Shown here: positions 1-9,496 of the stretch, piece after piece
Layout: each line of letters starts with the position of its first letter
Numbering within the stretch: position 1 is the stretch's first letter
Translations under genes and position numbers: made by a program
Assembly (NCBI GenBank): GCA_938009235.1
Contig: CALLIK010000004.1
Location: 429,725 to 493,724 of the forward strand
Reading direction: 5' to 3'
Length of the DNA: 64,000 nt
Origin: an uncultured Caulobacterales bacterium
GTDB taxonomy: Bacteria; Pseudomonadota; Alphaproteobacteria; Caulobacterales; Maricaulaceae
The notes under the pieces: generated by a model
Database searches by the model: none
What the model was told of the DNA's origin: nothing
What the model saw: the letters and a program-made list of their open reading frames with translations, nothing else

Positions 1-1
1 T

Positions 2-298
2 TTGAGTTCGCTAGGCGTGACAAAGCCAGCAGCTTTAGCTCAACATGCGGGTAATGCCGTTGTTCATGGTTTGACGTGGTCACAAGCGTTCTCAGCCATC
101 AGCTCAACCCCCTCTTCTTGGTTTGGAGTTGACGATTCGACGACTGTAGTTTGGGATGGAGATCCCTTAGAGATCACCTCGGCGTCTATCAGCATGTCCA
201 TTGATGGAGAATCGCAAGCCATGACATCGCGGCAAAAGGCGCTAAGGGACCGATATAACCCCACAAACCCTGATAAACGACAGCTAAAGTATAGGTAA
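2..298 (+). CDS. Amidohydrolase, C-terminal fragment (cut by window start)
   Basis: The frame is open from the window edge to a TAA at 296-298. Its first codon here is TTG, so the true start lies outside the window. The 98 visible residues match the end of imidazolonepropionase-like amidohydrolases: a helix with the pattern GVTKPAALAQHAGNA, an alanine-rich stretch (SAISSTPSSWFGV), a WDGDPLEITSA strand of the second half of the composite beta-sandwich, and the terminal SRQKALRDRY motif. Proteins of this group are usually exported metal-dependent hydrolases of about 430-480 residues. The metal ligands and catalytic aspartate lie upstream and cannot be checked, so the substrate is unknown. It is followed 150 bp later by the helicase gene on the same strand. 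Confidence 0.75.
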   Translation: MSSLGVTKPAALAQHAGNAVVHGLTWSQAFSAISSTPSSWFGVDDSTTVVWDGDPLEITSASISMSIDGESQAMTSRQKALRDRYNPTNPDKRQLKYR

Positions 299-450
299 CG
301 CGGACCACGCTTGACCTGTGTGCCCTTCTCCCTATGTTGCGGCAAATTCATAAAGGCCCCTGGACCGTCCACGCGCCAACGACCGAAAAGCCATTTAGCT
401 TGACCGACAATAACACACCTGAAGAAATCGATGCCGACGCAGAGGTCAAT

Positions 451-2217
451 GTGACCTTTACGGAGCTTGGGCTTGATCCAAAAATTCTCAAGGCGCTTGG
501 GGATTTGGGGTACGTAAAACCGACACCCATCCAAGCCAAAGCCATTCCAGCAGCATTGATGCAGCGTGATGTTCTTGGGATTGCACAAACGGGTACGGGT
601 AAAACCGGGGCTTTCACACTTCCAACAATGCACAAGCTTGCAAAAGGCCGAGCGCGCGCACGTATGCCGCGATGCGTAATTGTTTGCCCAACACGCGAAC
701 TTGCAGCTCAGGTCGCAAAAGATGTTGAAGCTTACGGCAAATATCTCAAACTTGAGATGGCTCTTTTGATTGGTGGTGTGTCTTTCGCTGAACAAGATCG
801 TAAACTAATGAAGGGCGTGGACATTCTAATTGCCACACCTGGCCGTCTAATCGATCAGTTCGAACGCGGTAAAATTCTCATGACAGGCGTTCAAACACTC
901 ATCGTGGACGAAGCTGACCGTATGCTCGATATGGGTTTCATTCCTGATATCGAAAAAATATTCGATATGACGCCATTTACGCGTCAGGTTTTGTTCTTCT
1001 CTGCTACAATGCCGAGTGAGATTAAGCGTCTTGTCGATCAGTTCTTGCATCAGCCTCTTAGCATTCAAATTGCCCGCAAAAACATGACGGCAAAAACTGT
1101 GACTCAGCGTATCGTTCGTATGCCGTCCTCCGACCCAAAACAAAAACGTACAGCTCTTCGATATATGATCGAAAAAGAGAATGTCGATAATGGTATTATC
1201 TTTTGCAACCGCAAAAAAGACGTCGATATTGTTGCCAAATCACTCAATGTTCACGGACATGACGCCGCTCCTATCCATGGTGATCTAGCGCAAAGCTTAC
1301 GCACAGAAACACTTAATCGATTCCGTAATGGTGAGATCAAATATCTCGTTGCCTCTGATGTCGCAGCACGCGGCTTGGACGTCCCAACAGTTAGTCATGT
1401 TTTCAACTATGATGTTCCAAATCATTCAGAAGACTATGTGCATAGGATTGGCCGTACGGGCCGAGCCGGACGTAAAGGCGACGCTATTATGTTCGTCGCA
1501 CGTCTCGATGAGAAAAATTACAATGAAATCCTAGATCTAATCCAAGTTAAATCTATCGAGGAAATATCCATTCCTGGAATTGAAGACTTCCCTAAAGATG
1601 GCGGCAAAGCCCGTAAAGGCCGCGGCAATGTCCGCGGTAAAGGACGTCGCGATAATAAACGCGGTGGTCGCAATCACGGACAACGTAATGATGGTACTTA
1701 TCACGAGAACAGCGTTTCAACGGAAAAAGTAAAGAAGGTGGCTGCACCTACCCCTTCCGCGAAGCCAGCACCGAAAACTGATAAGTCAGAGACGCGCAAG
1801 CCTGCTGAAAAGCGCCGCCCTGCTCCGCGCCGTAGAGCTGCGCCTGGACGTGACAAACCTAAACCAGAAACTGTGACTAAGGTTAGCGTAGAAGAAACAC
1901 CTTCAGCACCAAAACGAGAACGCAATTCCTCGCGCCGTAGAGCTGCTCCAGGTCGTTCAAAACCAAAGCCAAGTGACGTAGATCAGGACGTCAGAGCAGA
2001 AACCCCAAAAACAGAAGCAAAACAACCTGAGAAATCACAAAGTAAACCGCGTTCTAACCGTGGCGGCCGTGGACGTAATTCCGAAGGCAATAAGCCGAAC
2101 AAGCCAAAGGGTGATAATACGTCTAACAACCCTAAAGCTGATTCATCAAATAAGAAAAAGCCATCAAAAGGTAAAACGCCATTCGGTGACGATGTTCCAA
2201 ATTTCTTGAAGTTTTAA
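451..2217 (+). CDS. rhlE: DEAD-box ATP-dependent RNA helicase, RhlE type
   Basis: This is an RNA-unwinding ATPase of the ribosome-assembly/RNA-decay class. From a GTG start at 451 the order is: Q motif (TPIQ), motif I AQTGTGKT (45-52), PTRELAAQV, TPGRL, DEAD (153-156), SAT (184-186), ARGLDV and HRIGRTGRAGR (from 331). After about residue 380 comes a long Lys/Arg/Gly-rich tail with RGG-like stretches. This tail holds two copies of a RRRAAPGRxKPKP segment, typical of unstructured RNA-binding tails. The frame stays open back to an ATG at 334. I prefer GTG 451 because AGAGG sits 6 nt upstream and the protein then begins MTFTELGL, as RhlE proteins do. TTG 400 is another possibility. The gene is convergent with the hydrolase at 2229, leaving only 11 bp between stops. 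Confidence 0.93.
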   Translation: MTFTELGLDPKILKALGDLGYVKPTPIQAKAIPAALMQRDVLGIAQTGTGKTGAFTLPTMHKLAKGRARARMPRCVIVCPTRELAAQVAKDVEAYGKYLKLEMALLIGGVSFAEQDRKLMKGVDILIATPGRLIDQFERGKILMTGVQTLIVDEADRMLDMGFIPDIEKIFDMTPFTRQVLFFSATMPSEIKRLVDQFLHQPLSIQIARKNMTAKTVTQRIVRMPSSDPKQKRTALRYMIEKENVDNGIIFCNRKKDVDIVAKSLNVHGHDAAPIHGDLAQSLRTETLNRFRNGEIKYLVASDVAARGLDVPTVSHVFNYDVPNHSEDYVHRIGRTGRAGRKGDAIMFVARLDEKNYNEILDLIQVKSIEEISIPGIEDFPKDGGKARKGRGNVRGKGRRDNKRGGRNHGQRNDGTYHENSVSTEKVKKVAAPTPSAKPAPKTDKSETRKPAEKRRPAPRRRAAPGRDKPKPETVTKVSVEETPSAPKRERNSSRRRAAPGRSKPKPSDVDQDVRAETPKTEAKQPEKSQSKPRSNRGGRGRNSEGNKPNKPKGDNTSNNPKADSSNKKKPSKGKTPFGDDVPNFLKF

Positions 2218-2228
2218 CGCTTGAAACT

Positions 2229-3308
2229 TTAGTTAGTCGTCTTTTTCACACGAGTGACTAAGTCGTCTAATGACGTATAGATCGTCTCTAACACATCGTC
2301 AGTTTCTTGCGTCAAACAATGTCCAGTACCTGCTGGAGCAACTGACAAACAGTTGCTCAAACGCGTCTCACAAACCTCTTTGTTGATGCCCGTAACAACA
2401 AAATCGTCCAACTCAGCATGGATCATGGTCACAGGCAATTTAATCGCCTCTGGATAGCCAGCTTGTAATACGAAATTACTGCTTCCGTAAAATTCACGTC
2501 CCCAATTAAACGTCACACCGCCAACACGCTGTTCAGGTCGAAGTGTAAAAATAGCATCACGCATAGGCAGACGCTTGGGTGAAGACGAACAATGCTCAAT
2601 ACCTACACGCAATAAATCCTCTTCGTTTGCAGGTTTCCAATCCGTTTCACCAGGCAGATAACGTCTATCTATACCGAGAACATCTCCAATTTTCAAAAGA
2701 CGTTGAGCTTCATCGAACGTCATATCACCACCCTTGGGGCGTAAAGCTGGTGCAAGGAGTAGTAAGCCATCGATAAGGTCGGAATGCTCTCCACCGATGC
2801 GAAAGGCTACATGGCCACCAAATGACATTCCCATCAAAATAACGGGACGTCCTTCAGGCAATTCAAGCGTCTCCAGAAACAAAGCTAAGTCGTTCGAATA
2901 GACTTTAAAGTTATCGACTAGTAATTTTTCTGGTTGATAAGGACGGAAACGCTCCGATCCACCTTGTCCACGAAGATCAAAACCAACGACATGATAACCA
3001 CGTGCCGCAATCTCACCGACTTGCTCACCATACATATCCATTGTCGCCGTATAGCCAGGAATCATGACAATCGTGGCTTGCGCCGCGTTAGTATTTCCAG
3101 TTTGGCCAAACCTCATCTTTACCCCGTCTTCACTGGGAAACATTCCCCATTCCCAGTCATCAGGCATATCGGGAATATTAAAGACGTCTACTTGCGCCTT
3201 ATATGTTGGACTCACGTCATAAGGCTCATAGGCGCTCTCAGGCCAAGCGAAGAACGCGATAACAATAAGAAGACACAAACCAAGAAAAACGAATAAAATT
3301 TGTTTCAT
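2229..3308 (-). CDS. Membrane-anchored alpha/beta hydrolase (lysophospholipase/monoacylglycerol lipase-like)
   Basis: The 359-residue protein has an uncleaved-looking N-terminal hydrophobic segment (about residues 3-21), so it is probably anchored in the inner membrane with the catalytic domain in the periplasm. The fold markers are an oxyanion strand (VMIPGYTATM, about 81-90), a DLRGQGGSER loop (111-120), the nucleophile elbow GMSFGG with Ser162, an acid at Asp301/302 (AELDDFV) and His330 (GTGHCL). This is the PldB/monoglyceride lipase pattern. The natural substrate cannot be read from sequence; a short-chain ester or lysolipid is likely. Its ATG overlaps the TGA of the upstream GST gene by 3 nt, so the two are probably translationally coupled. 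Confidence 0.85.
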   Translation of the reverse strand: MKQILFVFLGLCLLIVIAFFAWPESAYEPYDVSPTYKAQVDVFNIPDMPDDWEWGMFPSEDGVKMRFGQTGNTNAAQATIVMIPGYTATMDMYGEQVGEIAARGYHVVGFDLRGQGGSERFRPYQPEKLLVDNFKVYSNDLALFLETLELPEGRPVILMGMSFGGHVAFRIGGEHSDLIDGLLLLAPALRPKGGDMTFDEAQRLLKIGDVLGIDRRYLPGETDWKPANEEDLLRVGIEHCSSSPKRLPMRDAIFTLRPEQRVGGVTFNWGREFYGSSNFVLQAGYPEAIKLPVTMIHAELDDFVVTGINKEVCETRLSNCLSVAPAGTGHCLTQETDDVLETIYTSLDDLVTRVKKTTN

Positions 3309-3910
3309 GATTCAATTGTCTTATATGCATAAGTAGAATGCCAAGCAGTATGACGTGTAAATCCTCCATGCCACTTAGCAAGCTGTGGGGCCGCGTCCCT
3401 CCAATCAAAATGGTTGGCACGGTAACCTGCATAATCCAACGCGCAGACAATGGCCAAATTGCCATAGGTCCAATCGTCACCTAACCAAGGGCTTATGTCT
3501 TCTAATTTAGAAACAGCGTTTCGAATAGATTGATCATACCGACGCACCATCTGATCCCAATGAAGTTCAACGGGACGATAGGTTTCGCAATGATAATTAT
3601 ACACAGCGTCTGACAAACCGTCACCAAGCGCATGCTGCCAAAGTTGAATGTAGCGAGCGTGACCGCTTTGCGGCAAGAGAGGTACGTCTCTGAGGCTATC
3701 AAGGTACTCACAAATAACGACGCTATCGAATAAAAATTGACCGGGTTGCCATTCTAAAGTTGGAATTTTACCCAAAGGGCTATCACCCGTAATGTATCCA
3801 TTCGCGCCATCTTGGGTTGGAGCGATCTCCTCTAAATCAATATTTGACAAACGTGCAAGGATCATCGCCTTACGAGCATAAGGAGATATTGGTGAACAAA
3901 TTAATTTCAT
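3305..3910 (-). CDS. Glutathione S-transferase family protein
   Basis: This is a 201-residue two-domain GST-like protein. The thioredoxin-like N-terminal domain begins MKLICSPISPYARK, with the candidate catalytic Ser9. It has the cis-proline loop GKIPTLEW (Pro50) and a glutathione-contacting DS pair in FDSVVICEYLD (62-63). The helical C-terminal domain follows, with a folding-motif-like segment TYGNLAIVCALDYAGY. The frame is open back to 3937, but the ATG at 3910 is preceded by a strong AAGGGAG ribosome site and gives the family's usual N-terminus. It is cytosolic and could conjugate or reduce electrophiles; no substrate is evident. The upstream gene's terminator sits directly in front of its ribosome site. 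Confidence 0.88.
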   Translation of the reverse strand: MKLICSPISPYARKAMILARLSNIDLEEIAPTQDGANGYITGDSPLGKIPTLEWQPGQFLFDSVVICEYLDSLRDVPLLPQSGHARYIQLWQHALGDGLSDAVYNYHCETYRPVELHWDQMVRRYDQSIRNAVSKLEDISPWLGDDWTYGNLAIVCALDYAGYRANHFDWRDAAPQLAKWHGGFTRHTAWHSTYAYKTIES

Positions 3911-3935
3911 GAACTCCCTTAGCCTTATAGTACCC

Positions 3936-3973
3936 AAAAAAAAAGACGGGCTATCGGAAATTCCGACAACCCG
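3936..3973 (-). terminator. Strong rho-independent terminator after the usher-like gene
   Basis: On the minus strand an 11-bp stem (3963-3973 pairing with 3947-3957, two G-T pairs, 5-nt loop) is followed by TC and nine T residues. It starts 7 nt after the stop of the 1120-aa gene. It isolates the two-gene surface operon from the GST gene, whose ribosome site begins about 20 nt further on. Confidence 0.85.
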
Positions 3974-3979
3974 CCAAGT

Positions 3980-6900
3980 TTATGGTGGAGCGACCCCAGA
4001 CATAATATCCGGAGGCAACCCACTGGTAAAAGGTTTAAGCCGTGGAACAGGCACGTATTGAGTTGGATTAGGTACTGGCACTTGCGCAGTTTGTTTGTCT
4101 TGATCCACAGATGTATCAATATCTTCGATAGTAACAGTACCTGTCCGATACTTAAGCGGAGCGCTTTGGCCGGCATCTGGATCAAGCGCCTCAACAGTCA
4201 CAAATTTAGGAGGTGTACCACGTGTCACAATCAGGTTTTGACGTGCCATAAGATCCGCCTCTAGATCCAGTTCAACAGTATAGAACGGGCCGCCCAAAAT
4301 ATCCGCAGCCTTCAGCGGCATAACCTCCACAGTGTACTTACCTTGTGCCAGGTCATCGAATGCATATTGACCGAAACTTGTCGTCAGCACCTCAATGTCA
4401 AGGTCACTTTCATCTGATGACAAACGAAGCTTAACGCCTTCAACACGTGTTTCGCCACGATCATATTCACCATTCCCGTTGTCATCCTCGAAAGTAAACC
4501 CACGAATTTGGCCACGTTGAACAACAGCCAGTGGAATATCTGTAATTTGACCATCAGCAATGGTAACACGTGTCGTGATATCAGAGGCTAAGTCGTACCC
4601 AATTGGGAGGCTTCTCGCGTCAATCTGAATTTCATAAAGGCCCTCACGCACATTCTGGATCGTGAAATAGCCATCCGCACCAGCCCGTAAGGCCATAGGT
4701 GTACTCTTCACCCGAACAATTACACGCGGAATACCAGGTTCCGCAGCCTGACGAACACCGTCGCGATTTTTATCAAGGAAAACTTGGCCCTTTAATATCC
4801 CACGACCATCTTTTGATGTCTTAATCGCTCGTTTTGCATTAAAGTTAAAATTGCCGTCAAGTTGAAGACCTAAACGTTGATCGCCACGTAGATTGTTTCT
4901 ATATGCTAGTCCTAGTGACATGTTCTTGCCAATATTGAGACGACGCGCCGCAGAAACTGTCAAAAATCTATCGCTATTAGCCTCACCACTCGTTGAAAGA
5001 TTTTGTAAAATACCAAGGCTAGCCGAAACAATATTTTTCTTACCTAAGACTTCACCAGAATTGAAACCTGCATTTATGCCACCCCGTGCAGTCCAGTCGT
5101 CACCATCCCACACACCGCTTAAACTTGGCCCGACCATTAAAGAGGCTTCTTTTGGCAAGTTGATACCGAAACCAGTACGACTAACTGTAACCGAGGCCGA
5201 TTGCCTCATTTCATCATCCGAACGAATAGCGTGTCCATATTGCGCACGTAGCGTAACATCATTAAATTGCTTGAACATTTGAATGGAAGTACTCGTTCCA
5301 TTGATTTTTTCTGTATTACCGTCAGTGTCTTTTGACTTCGTTTTAAAGGTTGTCACTGAACCAGACAGATTAACACCCGTCTCACCCAAACTCGTACTAA
5401 TAGCTGATGAGACAGACATTTGTTCAGATTGCTCTTCCCCGTATTTAAGCACTCCAACTTTTTGATATGACGTCGAAATAGAGCCCGCTGGATTAATGAA
5501 AATGCCAAAATTGCGTCGAGGAAAATAAGCTAAACCCGCTCGCACATCAAACTCGTCTGAACCCAGACGACGAATATCTGGAGGCGATTCTACATCATCA
5601 AAATTTGTATCAGGATCAATTGTCTGTGCGATTTCTTCAGCTTGTTCCTCAGCATTCAAGTTCGAGCGTGAAAATTCTGCGCCAGTATAACCAGCACTCA
5701 CATTTAAACGTACATTTTCGCTAAGATCACGACGCACATCTCCATCAATCTGCAAATCAATAGCGCTTTCACGCGTAGGTCCATTGAACACACCTACGCC
5801 TGCATCAGCATTCCATTGCCATTTTTTGCCTTCTTCACGGCCCAGGCGTCCAGAAATAACTTCCAAAACGGCACGTTGATCATTGGTTATGGCTTCATCT
5901 GCGACAGCTAACCCTGCCTCCCAGCCTTTGACATTGGCGTAACGCACACCAGCCACAAACCCTGAATGTTCATTACGGGATTGGCCTTTAGAAATTGCCG
6001 TGACACCTGTTACAGGCGAGCCTGCGGCGAAGGCCCATCGACCTGTTTCGGTCTGGTGACGTCCAGAAACACCTAGAATACGTCGTGTATTAACGGGGTC
6101 CAATTCACGCAAGTTTGCTGAGTAATCCCCAATCGAGCCTGTGAGGCCACTGGAATGTGCGAAGTCTACAGATAACCAATTAGGCCGCATTTCTTTTTCA
6201 TTAGACGGTAAATCAGAGAGCTCATACCGTAATCGACCATTCATGCGGCCTTTATATGCCTCAAACTCAACGCTAACGCCCGTATCAGGAGAGACACGAA
6301 AGCGTAGCGACTCTGGTGTGAAAGGAGCATCTTTAACCACATCATCAATTGACGCAGTAGGAGAGATGGATCCCGACAAACGATCATCAAGGCGAATATC
6401 GATACGGTCAGTACCGCCTTCCACATCAATGTTCGTACCTGTTAGGGCCTCGATTGCAGACACAGGCAAAAGCAAAGTCGCCTGATCAATATATGCGATA
6501 TCCTTAGAGAGACCCACAGGCTTGCCATTTGTGCTCACTAACCCAGTAGAGAGGTTCATTGAAATTGTGACACTGTCTTGAACGCGGCGAATTTCTACCA
6601 CTGATCCATTATCAGTTAATTGAACAGAATTACCAAGCGCCTCCGCAATTGGGCGAAGCGGAAGCAAGAGAACTGGACCCACAGCTTTAGGTTCAGGCTC
6701 AACCGCGCCCAAGGGGATATCGTCAACAAAAATATCAAACCCCGTTGCAACTCTTAGGCGTGGATCAAGCTTAAATTTAAACTCATTGTTATCAGCATCA
6801 AATTTTCCGGCCGTACCCGCCAGAACTGCGATCGCATTTGGCGTTAAAATGAAATGGTCAGGTTCAACTTCACCAAAATGTTCAAGCTTACCAAGGGTTT

Positions 6901-7342
6901 GTCCATCAGCCTTAACGATACCCGTATCCGTATATAACTCCATGACGACATTGTCTTGGCTCCGCCGTACAATGAGAGCCTTTGAGACATCGTCATATTC
7001 GACATCATTCCCAAGGTATTGGAATATCGGCATTGCATTTACATAGAGGTGCCCCTCAGCCGTGCGGTGAACTTCAGTGCTCTCCAACGTTTCACCATCA
7101 AGCTTAACAATGATCGTACTATCAACCTCGGCAATAATCTTTGTATTGATTGTTTTGATCTTATCAGGTGTCTCTGCTTTAATGGATACCTTGCTATCAG
7201 GAATCGTAACGGCAGCGGTAGTAGTAATTTCTGAGGATGGAATGACCTCTTCAGCGAACGCATTGGCAGGCGAAAACATCAAGAAAACAGATATAATGAA
7301 CTGTTTTAAAACAGTTTTATATGAATTTAATCGCCCTAACAC
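3980..7342 (-). CDS. Large exported outer-membrane protein: duplicated N-terminal domain, predicted beta-barrel, two SdrD-B-like domains
   Basis: This protein of 1120 residues starts with a signal peptide (1-30, cleavage after AFA). Two tandem domains of about 120 residues follow (77-196 and 203-322), ending LDPRL and LDDRL. Each has the layout of copper-amine-oxidase-N1/stalk or usher N-terminal domains. About 350-840 is rich in alternating-pattern strands with Gly/Ser/Asn turns, consistent with a large outer-membrane barrel. Two carboxypeptidase-regulatory/SdrD-B-like domains follow (848-940, opening GILKGQVFLDKNRDG; 945-1030, opening GQIRGFTFEDDNGNG), then a Pro-rich tail. I chose GTG 7342, with GGAG 8 nt upstream, over TTG 7387. 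It overlaps the upstream stop by 7 nt. It is usher-like, but no chaperone or pilin gene is nearby. Function unknown. Confidence 0.8.
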   Translation of the reverse strand: MLGRLNSYKTVLKQFIISVFLMFSPANAFAEEVIPSSEITTTAAVTIPDSKVSIKAETPDKIKTINTKIIAEVDSTIIVKLDGETLESTEVHRTAEGHLYVNAMPIFQYLGNDVEYDDVSKALIVRRSQDNVVMELYTDTGIVKADGQTLGKLEHFGEVEPDHFILTPNAIAVLAGTAGKFDADNNEFKFKLDPRLRVATGFDIFVDDIPLGAVEPEPKAVGPVLLLPLRPIAEALGNSVQLTDNGSVVEIRRVQDSVTISMNLSTGLVSTNGKPVGLSKDIAYIDQATLLLPVSAIEALTGTNIDVEGGTDRIDIRLDDRLSGSISPTASIDDVVKDAPFTPESLRFRVSPDTGVSVEFEAYKGRMNGRLRYELSDLPSNEKEMRPNWLSVDFAHSSGLTGSIGDYSANLRELDPVNTRRILGVSGRHQTETGRWAFAAGSPVTGVTAISKGQSRNEHSGFVAGVRYANVKGWEAGLAVADEAITNDQRAVLEVISGRLGREEGKKWQWNADAGVGVFNGPTRESAIDLQIDGDVRRDLSENVRLNVSAGYTGAEFSRSNLNAEEQAEEIAQTIDPDTNFDDVESPPDIRRLGSDEFDVRAGLAYFPRRNFGIFINPAGSISTSYQKVGVLKYGEEQSEQMSVSSAISTSLGETGVNLSGSVTTFKTKSKDTDGNTEKINGTSTSIQMFKQFNDVTLRAQYGHAIRSDDEMRQSASVTVSRTGFGINLPKEASLMVGPSLSGVWDGDDWTARGGINAGFNSGEVLGKKNIVSASLGILQNLSTSGEANSDRFLTVSAARRLNIGKNMSLGLAYRNNLRGDQRLGLQLDGNFNFNAKRAIKTSKDGRGILKGQVFLDKNRDGVRQAAEPGIPRVIVRVKSTPMALRAGADGYFTIQNVREGLYEIQIDARSLPIGYDLASDITTRVTIADGQITDIPLAVVQRGQIRGFTFEDDNGNGEYDRGETRVEGVKLRLSSDESDLDIEVLTTSFGQYAFDDLAQGKYTVEVMPLKAADILGGPFYTVELDLEADLMARQNLIVTRGTPPKFVTVEALDPDAGQSAPLKYRTGTVTIEDIDTSVDQDKQTAQVPVPNPTQYVPVPRLKPFTSGLPPDIMSGVAPP

Positions 7343-7767
7343 TCCGGCAACTCCATTCGGGCGCGGCAGTCGAACTGTGTTTGGCAAGCGTCATTACGCT
7401 TAACTAAAACAGGCGACCATCCACTCCGAACGGAGCTGAAGACGGAAACAGTAGGAGGGGTAGACGCCAAGTCAAAGCGGAACTGCTGACGCAGTTGGAC
7501 TTGGCGTGAACCGAGTACGACATCTTCGACCATGGGTCGAGACATCAGGATTTCAGACGTGGAAGACGGGTCTATGGGGATATCTCTGCGGCATTCGCCA
7601 ACAATCCACCACGCCCGTTTGTTACGCGTCTCGACCAAGAAGGCAGTATCACCCTCAAGGATTTCAAGCATGACTGCGCCAGACGCCTCGTTTTCCGAGG
7701 TCGTAGCGTCTGCAACACTTAGCCCAAAGGCCAAGATCAGCAGTGATATGAGTACAATAACTCTCAT
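7336..7767 (-). CDS. Small exported protein of unknown function, partner of the usher-like gene
   Basis: The 143-residue protein has a clear signal peptide (MRVIVLISLLILAFGLSVADA). The mature part is mostly beta-patterned, with adjacent tryptophans (AWW, 52-54) and four cysteines (59, 128, 134, 143) that could form two disulphides in the periplasm. I do not recognise a family. Start is ATG 7767; the preceding TTG at 7770 is less likely. Its stop overlaps the GTG of the large outer-membrane protein by 7 nt, so the two are almost certainly translated together. The small protein may be a periplasmic partner, chaperone or secreted subunit. That role is inferred from context only. Confidence 0.8.
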   Translation of the reverse strand: MRVIVLISLLILAFGLSVADATTSENEASGAVMLEILEGDTAFLVETRNKRAWWIVGECRRDIPIDPSSTSEILMSRPMVEDVVLGSRQVQLRQQFRFDLASTPPTVSVFSSVRSGWSPVLVKRNDACQTQFDCRARMELPEC

Positions 7768-7903
7768 CAATCAGTCGGTTTTACCATTCACACCATAATC
7801 GCGATCTATTTGCCGCTTATGAAGTAAGTGTACCAAATGATGGTTTAGATGCAGTATATGCCGCATTCAGTGAAAGCACAGAAAACCACAGCTTTAATGG
7901 GTC

Positions 7904-7924
7904 AAAAGTTAACCGCTAACGGTT
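7904..7924 (-). terminator. Probable terminator after guaA
   Basis: Directly after the guaA TAA, the minus strand reads AACCG-TTAG-CGGTT, then AAC and TTTT. The stem is short (5 bp, extendable by A-T pairs) and the T tract is short, so it is a modest terminator. The rest of 7768-7903 holds no gene I can support. Confidence 0.5.
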
Positions 7925-9496
7925 TTATTCCCATTCAATGGTCCCAGGAGGTTTTGACGTAACATCATAAACAACACGGTTTACGCCGCGAACTTCGTTA
8001 ATGATGCGCGTGGCCGTTTCACCCAAAAATTCATGGCTGTAAGGATAATAATCAGCCGTCATGCCATCCGTTGAAGTCACCGCACGTAGCGCAAGGACAA
8101 AGTCATAGGTTCTTTGGTCACCCATGACACCTACGGTTTGAACGGGCAAAAGCACTGCGAAAGCTTGCCATATATCATTGTAAAGGCCGTGTTTTTTGAT
8201 TTGATCAAGATAAACGGCATCAGCTTCACGCAAAATCTCAAGCCGCGACCTGGTGATCTCGCCAGGACAGCGAATTGCTAGACCTGGCCCAGGGAATGGA
8301 TGACGTTCCACAAAATCACTATGTAGACCCAGTTCTCGGCCCAAGGCCCTCACCTCATCCTTGAATAGTTCACGAAGCGGCTCAACAAGTTTAAGGTCCA
8401 TACGCGCTGGCAAACCACCAACATTATGATGGGACTTAATTGTGACGGACGGGCCGCCGTCAAAGGATACAGATTCTATGACATCTGGGTAAAGTGTACC
8501 CTGTGCGAGGAACTTGGCCCCACCGATTTTCTTGGCTTCAACTTCAAAAATATCAATGAAAGTACCGCCAATAATTTTTCGTTTCTTTTCAGGGTCTTTG
8601 ACCCCTTCAAGTAATGTTAAAAATTGGTCGCCAGCATCCACATGGATCAAGTTGATATCATAGTGATCACGGAACAAAGCCGTAACTTGATCACTCTCGC
8701 CCTTACGCATCATGCCCGTATCCACATAAACACACGTCAACTGGTCACCGATAGCCTCATGGATGAGAACAGCCGCTACAGAGCTATCTACGCCGCCAGA
8801 TAGGCCACAGATCACTTGTCCATCACCCACTTGATCTTTAATCGCCTGAATCATTTCGCCCTTAAACGACGCCATCGTCCAATCGCCTTGAAATCCCGCG
8901 ATTCCATGTGTGAAATTACGAAGAATCTTGGCGCCATTTGGCGTGTGAACGACCTCGGGATGGAACTGCACACCATAATAACGACGCGCTTCATCAGCAA
9001 TCGCCGCATACGGAGCATTAGGAGAAACACCAATAACTTCAAAGCCTTCCGGCAAAGCGCTCACACGATCACCATGACTCATCCAAACTTCTTCACGGTC
9101 TTCAAGACCATCAAAGAGCGGGCTAGTTCCAGACGTATCGACAAATGCACGTCCAAACTCTTGCTCATCTGACGCTTCTACTGAACCACCTAATTGCGCG
9201 CACATTGTTTGCTGCCCGTAACAAATTCCAAGGACAGGAACGCCGTGTGTCCAAACAGCCTCATCTGCGCGAGGGGTACCTGTGCCTGTTACAGAGCTAG
9301 GGCCACCAGATAAGATGATCGCCTTAGGAGAGAAGGTTTCAATGAATGCGGCATCAACTTTGTTGAAAGGATGAACTTCGGAGTACACACCACTTTCCCG
9401 CACACGACGAGCAATCAGTTTCGTAACCTGTGACCCAAAATCAATAATTAGCAGTTTTTCATGTGCTTTTACAATATCTTGGTTTGAGGTGCTCAT
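7925..9496 (-). CDS. guaA: GMP synthase (glutamine-hydrolysing)
   Basis: This enzyme converts XMP, ATP and glutamine to GMP, the last step of guanine nucleotide synthesis. The 523-residue protein has a class I glutamine amidotransferase domain with Cys92 (GICYGQQTM), His179 and Glu181 ([10 protein letters not shown]). The ATP-pyrophosphatase P-loop SGGVDSS is at 233-239. The dimerisation domain ends with the conserved [10 protein letters not shown]. The frame is open to 9568, but ATG 9496 has GGAG 8 nt upstream and gives the usual N-terminus. The ATG overlaps the rsmB stop by 4 nt (ATGA), so it is coupled to rsmB. guaB is two genes upstream, giving guaB-rsmB-guaA. Confidence 0.97.
   Translation of the reverse strand: MSTSNQDIVKAHEKLLIIDFGSQVTKLIARRVRESGVYSEVHPFNKVDAAFIETFSPKAIILSGGPSSVTGTGTPRADEAVWTHGVPVLGICYGQQTMCAQLGGSVEASDEQEFGRAFVDTSGTSPLFDGLEDREEVWMSHGDRVSALPEGFEVIGVSPNAPYAAIADEARRYYGVQFHPEVVHTPNGAKILRNFTHGIAGFQGDWTMASFKGEMIQAIKDQVGDGQVICGLSGGVDSSVAAVLIHEAIGDQLTCVYVDTGMMRKGESDQVTALFRDHYDINLIHVDAGDQFLTLLEGVKDPEKKRKIIGGTFIDIFEVEAKKIGGAKFLAQGTLYPDVIESVSFDGGPSVTIKSHHNVGGLPARMDLKLVEPLRELFKDEVRALGRELGLHSDFVERHPFPGPGLAIRCPGEITRSRLEILREADAVYLDQIKKHGLYNDIWQAFAVLLPVQTVGVMGDQRTYDFVLALRAVTSTDGMTADYYPYSHEFLGETATRIINEVRGVNRVVYDVTSKPPGTIEWE

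Noticed and set aside
64-795. 243-codon minus-strand frame across the window start
   Set aside because: It overlaps both the amidohydrolase tail and the RhlE helicase motifs in another frame and is Cys/Trp/Arg-rich without any family match; it is a shadow frame.
7771-7920. Plus-strand frame ending YEVSVPNDGLDAVYAAF and about 20 more residues
   Set aside because: It is protein-like but has no start codon after the preceding stop and overlaps the promoter of the small exported protein; too short to call a pseudogene.
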